The notes under the pieces are model-generated. The model saw only the letters and a list, made by a program, of their open reading frames with translations. It did not search any database and was not told where the DNA came from. A DNA stretch of 64,000 nucleotides from Undaria pinnatifida (taxonomy: Eukaryota; Sar; Phaeophyceae; Laminariales; Alariaceae). The stretch spans positions 3,161,001 through 3,225,000 of the forward strand of contig JABAKD010000017.1 in NCBI GenBank assembly GCA_012845835.1. The letters are read 5' to 3'. Below, one piece after another: positions 40,801-46,800 of this stretch (its first letter is position 1; each line of letters starts with the position of its first letter). The translations under genes and the position numbers were made by a program.

Positions 40801-43800
40801 TTTGTCTCGAAAGGGATGCGTGGGCAATAGTCAAATGACTAAGGCAAGCAACACATGAGTACGCCCCCCCTTAACATGCCCCCCTTAACAGGCCCCCCTT
40901 AACATGCCCCCCCCCCCCCCCTACCGCCTACCGCGGCATGCCTCGGAGATCCTCCTGTCAGGGGCCTCAGGAAAAAGGCTGCAATTCTTCTGCCGCAGCG
41001 CGTATGTCTCGGCCGCACACTACAGTAGTACTAGGTGCCTCTCAGTGTTACCGGTTGAGACACGTGCTACAACGACAAAGGACGCGTGGTACGATAGATG
41101 TGTGCACCACATTTTTTTCTGAGATCCCCTCACTTTCGGAGCTTAAGGCATGTCTTAACCCAAAAAAAAACTGACTTTGGAGCAAAAATAAAACTGCTAC
41201 TACTCCGGATGAAACATCCCAAGGTCTACGTGTAGAACAAGAATCGTGCAAAAAGAAAAGAAAAAAAAAACTATTTCCCACGACTCTGAGCTAAGGAGCC
41301 CCGTCATGCAGAGGCATTTTCAAGACGAGAAGTGGCGTCGTCACCTCGATCGTAGCACGAGTTAAAGGCAGAACTTTTTTTGGGCCATTTTCTTTTCTTT
41401 TTTTTCGGCAGCTCTTGCTCCTTAACCCGAAATCGTCGGGATTTCAATTTTTTTTTCGCAGTTTTCGTTTGTTTGGGGTATACCTAGGCCATGGGACTCG
41501 TCTATATCGGGTTGCACTCTTTCAATTTTCTCTAAATCAGTTTTTTTTTTGTTAAGAAGGGAATACATATCCTCAAATTAGGAGCCCCCAGAGATAAAAG
41601 GGCGCACGAAGACCGTACCATGAGACTTGAGTGGCGGAGCTGAGTCAGTCGTTCCACACGGCAGGGAGGATGCCATGTTTTTGCACTGCCTGGTTTGGGC
41701 CGCTTGCCCGGGTGACTCTGTGTTCGCACTTAACAACGTATCCACGGGCGATTTCGTTTGGCGCACGGTAGCTTGGTAGCACGGTAGCTAGCTGTTCCAT
41801 GGCGAGGTGTCTTATCGCAAAAAAAAAAATAATGGCAAGGACTAAGGGTACGGTATTAGTAGAGGGGATTGTTAAGAGACGACCTCCAAAGGCCTGTAAT
41901 TATCCGAATGTGAGATCATTTGGATGGGTTTCGTATGATAAGGTTGGCGTTTTATATTCGGGAAAGTTAGGAAGGAGATCGGAGGCACGTGTCTCCGATC
42001 TCAGAAGCTATCCGGGGCTGTGGTGGAATCGAATAAAGCTACGTCTCTACGAAGGAAAATGAAGTGAGTACTCTCCGAGGACCTGCTCAATTGGCAGACC
42101 TGCAGGGGGCACTCTGTGTCCCCACCTTTAACTTCACAGGATGTTACGACGGCGTGATGACGATGTTATTATGATGATGTTATGATGTAACCCTTTTTTC
42201 AGTACCAGAAATCGAGACACGGACTTTGAGACTCAGTACGTCACGGAAAAAAAAACACTTTCGTGTTATTTCTTGGGGCGGCGTACCTTGCCATTGCGTT
42301 GCGGATTGATATCGCAAAGGACGCATGCTACGATAGAGGTATACCGTTTTTTGGCGAAAATGGTTTCTGAATGACGGAGCTTTCCTTAACCCAAAATCGT
42401 TGGAAATGTGTCATTTCTGTTCGCATAAATCCCATTGTGTACCTAGGCCATGGGATTTTTTATCCTGTAGCAGTTTTATTTTTCTCCAAATCAGTTTTAT
42501 TCGGGAGGTCTTAAGCTTCCATTTTGAGGAACCTCAGCAAAAAAGGGGTGCACCTCTATCGTAGCACGCGTCAAAGCTTGAAACAGCACGAACGTCTCAG
42601 AGCGCCAAGTAACAGGGGGGGGTCAAACTCGCGCGAGTGACCCCAAGCCACCGCAAAAACGCCACCACAAAAACAGTACCCAAAAATGATCCCCCTACCG
42701 AGGCGTTCTACGGCAGCCCCCCCAACTTTTTTTTAACGAAATCGTCGGTTTTTGAAACCAGCATCCGGCCGCATATATGTATTCTTAAACACGGTGTTCC
42801 TTGGCACCCCGACGTCACCGTTCGACAGTCCCTGTCAAATAAAGAGATATATGAAGATATAGTCTTCGTAGCACCCTTCCTCTTGTCGAGCAGCCGTGAA
42901 ACCTTCGTTAGAGAAAATCGCTGGGTTTGGGGGGGGGGGGGGGCTATCGTAGAATCAGTCTACCGTAGGCTGGGGCCACGAAAGCTCAAGACCGCTTAAG
43001 GAACAGAGGGGTCACCCGCGCCAGTGACCGCAAAGAAAGGCCCCCACCATGACCCCCGCGAAACCGTAACCTTCGTCGACCGCCGGCTGCCCTCTATAGT
43101 GCCTGCGAAATCGTTTGCCACGAAGGGAAAACACCGCAGTGGCAGTGTATGCGGTGTAGAGCCGGTTCCGCTATATATAGTGCCGGTAGCTCTGGCTGGC
43201 CACGTACATACGGCCTTGAAAGGCCTGCAATTACTTGGTTTGATAGGTATTTGGCCGTTTTCCTATGATAGCGGGCGTCGTCGCTGAGTAGTCCTCGACG
43301 AGTCTCCCCGCACTCCGACCAGCATGCTCGACTGTAACGCCCAGCTGAAACGTCGCTGGTTGTGCGTCTGTCTGCCAGTTACCATTCGAAGACACTCCCG
43401 TCAAAAGCGGAGACATGCTGTTTGAGCTCCAGCAGAACGAGGAAGTTCGCGGACTTCGCGACTCAACGGGGGCCGACCTCGTACAGATGATCGGCTACTT
43501 CACCGACGACTTCTGCGGGCTGGGGTAAGAAAACTAAGAACGAAGGATACGGTGGGGGGGGGAGGTCTTTCGGGGCCGTTTTTTGCAGTGGAGCTCGGGG
43601 TCACTCGCGCGAGTTTGAAGCCCACTGTTGAATCCCCTTGTTTCTCTGCAACGAGCGGTCTTAAGCTTTCGTGATCATGTTTTATTGTTGCGACGGGAAT
43701 CCGCAATATGGAATGGTAAGCTACGCTGCGCAGAAGATAAAATCACCGAAATATTTATTGTCGGTGTGAAGTATTTGAAACAGGTGGATACTCGGCAGCG

Positions 43801-46800
43801 ACAATGGAGGTGTTTCATAACAAAATCATAACGTAGAGTCTTACTACGGTAGCCCCCCCAACCTTTCGTTAACGAAATCGCCGGTTTCAAACCAGGTCCC
43901 GGCCGTGTCTCCTGAAACACGGTATCCGTCGACACCCCGACGTCATCGGCCGATAGACCTTTGCACACAAGAAAATATGTGGACACTTTTCCATCAACAG
44001 TGACCTTCCTTGTGTCGAGCAACCCTGAAACGTTCACTGAAGAAAATCGCTTGTTTTGGGGGGGGGCTATCGTAGAATCAGTCCGTAGTCTTGGTTCCAA
44101 GTACCAACACTCGACCTATATTAGTTGTTTTGTTGTCTGCGCTACATATGTACCTGGTATGCAAGTTGAGTCGGAACAAAAAAGACAGCTGAAATCGCTC
44201 GGTGAAAAAATAATCCAACCCTCCAGAATATTTGGTGGAAAAGTATGTCGTATGTTTGGTGAGAGCGAAGCCCTCTCTCCACGGCCTTGTTTGTCTAGGC
44301 TTTCGTGTGTGTGGTGACTGCGCACGAGCACCAGGCTTCAGTAGCAAACGAACGTGAATCGTGTGATGACTAGAGAGTCTTCGCGGTCGGGCCTTCGCCT
44401 TTTGAACTTCGAGTCAAGATTGACCCATCAGACCACAGGGTCCGTCTGACACGTTTCTGGTGCACGGCGTTAGCGTTGTGTCGTCACAGCATTATCGCCA
44501 AGCCAAAAGACCCGTGCACACTACGAACCACTCAAACCCTACACACCCACCCACCCACCCACCCATCCATCCACCCGTCAAACCCACTACCCAACGTACC
44601 ACGCATATGGTTAGGAAATCACTGGAATGAAGCTGGATACCAAAGTCTCCACATAGCAGAAACCTTACCTTCAGTTTAGCTTCCACTTTCCGCCTCCCCC
44701 CCCCCCCCTCCCCCCTCCCTCATTCATGCCTCGAAAGGTATTTCTATTTCGACGAGGCCTACGGGTTCTCAGTGGTGCGAGCGGCGTGCATCGACAACTA
44801 CACCCATACCCACGAGTTCGGGCACAACTTAGGATGCTATCACAACAGGGAAGACAGCGAATACGACAACGATTACGCTCACGGACTCCGCTACTGCGAG
44901 GGCGCCCAACCGTGAGTGGCCCAAACTCGCCACTGAGTGTATTAAAGGACCACACAAGCTGCGCTAATAGAGATGCCAGATACTGATATTCTACGATAAC
45001 ACCCCCCCAAACAACAGCGATTTCATTTTTCATCGAATGTTCCATGGCTGCTCGACAAGAGGAGGGATGCTACAAAAACACATCTTCGCTCGTGTTCTTA
45101 TTTGCCAAGGACGACGATCTAACGACGACACGTCGGGGTGGCAGGGGGAACCGTATTTCAGAGAAATACGGCCGTGAACAGGTTTCAAAACCGGCGATTT
45201 CGTTGAAACAAAGATAGGCGGGCTACGTACCGTAGGACACCACTGCGTTGCTACGGTACGGGTGCACGCATAACTTTTTCTGGGGGGGGGTTCAACTTGA
45301 GTAGTGCTAGCGCTATTTTAGTACCGACCCAGGCTACGATAGGGGGGTCCCTTTTTATTAGGGACCTTTTCTTTTTTTCCAGTGGCCCGGAATCACTCGC
45401 GCGAGTGACCCCCCGTCCCTTCGTGGTCGTAAGCTCGTTCTAGCTTTTTTAACTCCGCGACATGAATCCGCAACGCAATAGGTAGCCACCCTGCGCCAAG
45501 CACATCGCGTAGAGTATTTTCGTCAGTGAGGTACAGAGTCACTCGTGCTGCGAGAGTGGCTCAAATCTAGTAGCGAATAAGGGGGGCGTATTAGCAATTG
45601 GCATTCCCCCTACCGCAGCCTTGGTCTACCTTGGCCCAAAAAACGGTCTTAAATATGCCTGCTACGATAGAAGTGCACCACTGTTTTTCCAAGGTTGACA
45701 CATGCTACGATAGAGGTAGCACTTTTCGGATATTTTTTTTTCTGAATGACCCAAAATCGTCAGAAATAGGCCATTTTTTTTTCATGATTTTCCTTTTGAA
45801 CCTTGACCATTTCATGCTTTTATCCGGCAGAATTTTTGTTTTTTGCTCCAGATCGGTTTTCGGGAGAGGTCTTAAGCTCCGAAATCGACGAAACCTCACA
45901 AAAAAAATGGGGCACCTCTATCGTAGCACGCGTCGGTTCCACAATTTGGGGGATTAAAAGACCTCTCCCGCCAATTGGGAGCGGAAGACGTCTCCCACAA
46001 AACTGATTTGGAGAAAAAATAATCTGCCACCGGATGAAAAATCTCCCATCATCTCGCCCAGGACATACAACGAGAATAGTTCATGACCACAATAAACGGC
46101 GTATTTCCGACGATTTTGGATTAAGGGGCCCGTCATTCAGAAAACAAGATAGCCAAAAAAAGGTATACCTTTATCACAGAGCAAGTGCGTCTTCAGGAGG
46201 TTTGGCCCGGTGAAGCTATTCACTCCGCCGCAGCGTGTCATGCCGCGAAACAATTTCACGTGAGACCTCAAGACTGCAAACAAACAAAACAGGGGGATCA
46301 CTCGCGCGAGCGAGCGCGACCCACTTGGGTGAAAAAAAAAGAGGCCCCAAGATCGACCGCTCTCTGGTAGCCTAGGTCAAGCTCAGAAAAACAAAACCCG
46401 TTCGCCCTTGCCATGCCGCATGGATGTGAGCATTACCCTCTTTCTTCTTCTCCCCCCGGTTGTGCTTTCCGCTTGTCCGCCCTTTTCTTGCAGCCCGAAG
46501 GCTGTGACGTTCCGCCTGTGGTCATACCTAAAAACGGACCACCCCCATTCCCCCCGTTCCCCCTCTACGCTCTGTTGGCGTTTTCGATGGGCCAGGTATC
46601 GAACGCTGATGAGCTACTCGTGTGGAAATCCCCGGGTGAATTATTTTTCCAACCCTGACGTGACGCTTCGGGGGAGGCCCACCGGGCGGCTTACGGAGGA
46701 CAATGCTCGTGCCATCGAAGACAACATGGTGGGGGGGAGGGGGAAAACGTAACGCAATCGAAATGACTTTTTTTTTTCGCTGTTGTTGTAGCTGTATTCA

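Larger units (their letters stand above)
42130..42999 (-). mobile_element. C-family element(s) with A and B inserts
   Basis: C sequence is broken by A (42320-42572) and, in its right terminal repeat, by B (42700-42960). A further C-like piece follows to about 43070. Confidence 0.68.
36961..43378 (+). other. metzincin intron 5 (6.4 kb)
   Basis: Begins gtaaga and ends cgtctgtctgccag. It holds five B or nested B/A copies, several A, a SINE, a damaged F fragment and C elements. An unexplained open stretch on the minus strand at 37290-37526 (contains SHQPKQCARDLKAQMHAHA) lies next to a B element; its function is unknown. Confidence 0.65.

Noticed and set aside
46408-46595. Earlier acceptor (tttcttgcag) for metzincin exon 8
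   Set aside because: It would insert about 30 residues of low-complexity sequence between the active-site segment and the Met-turn and would break the phase with exon 7.
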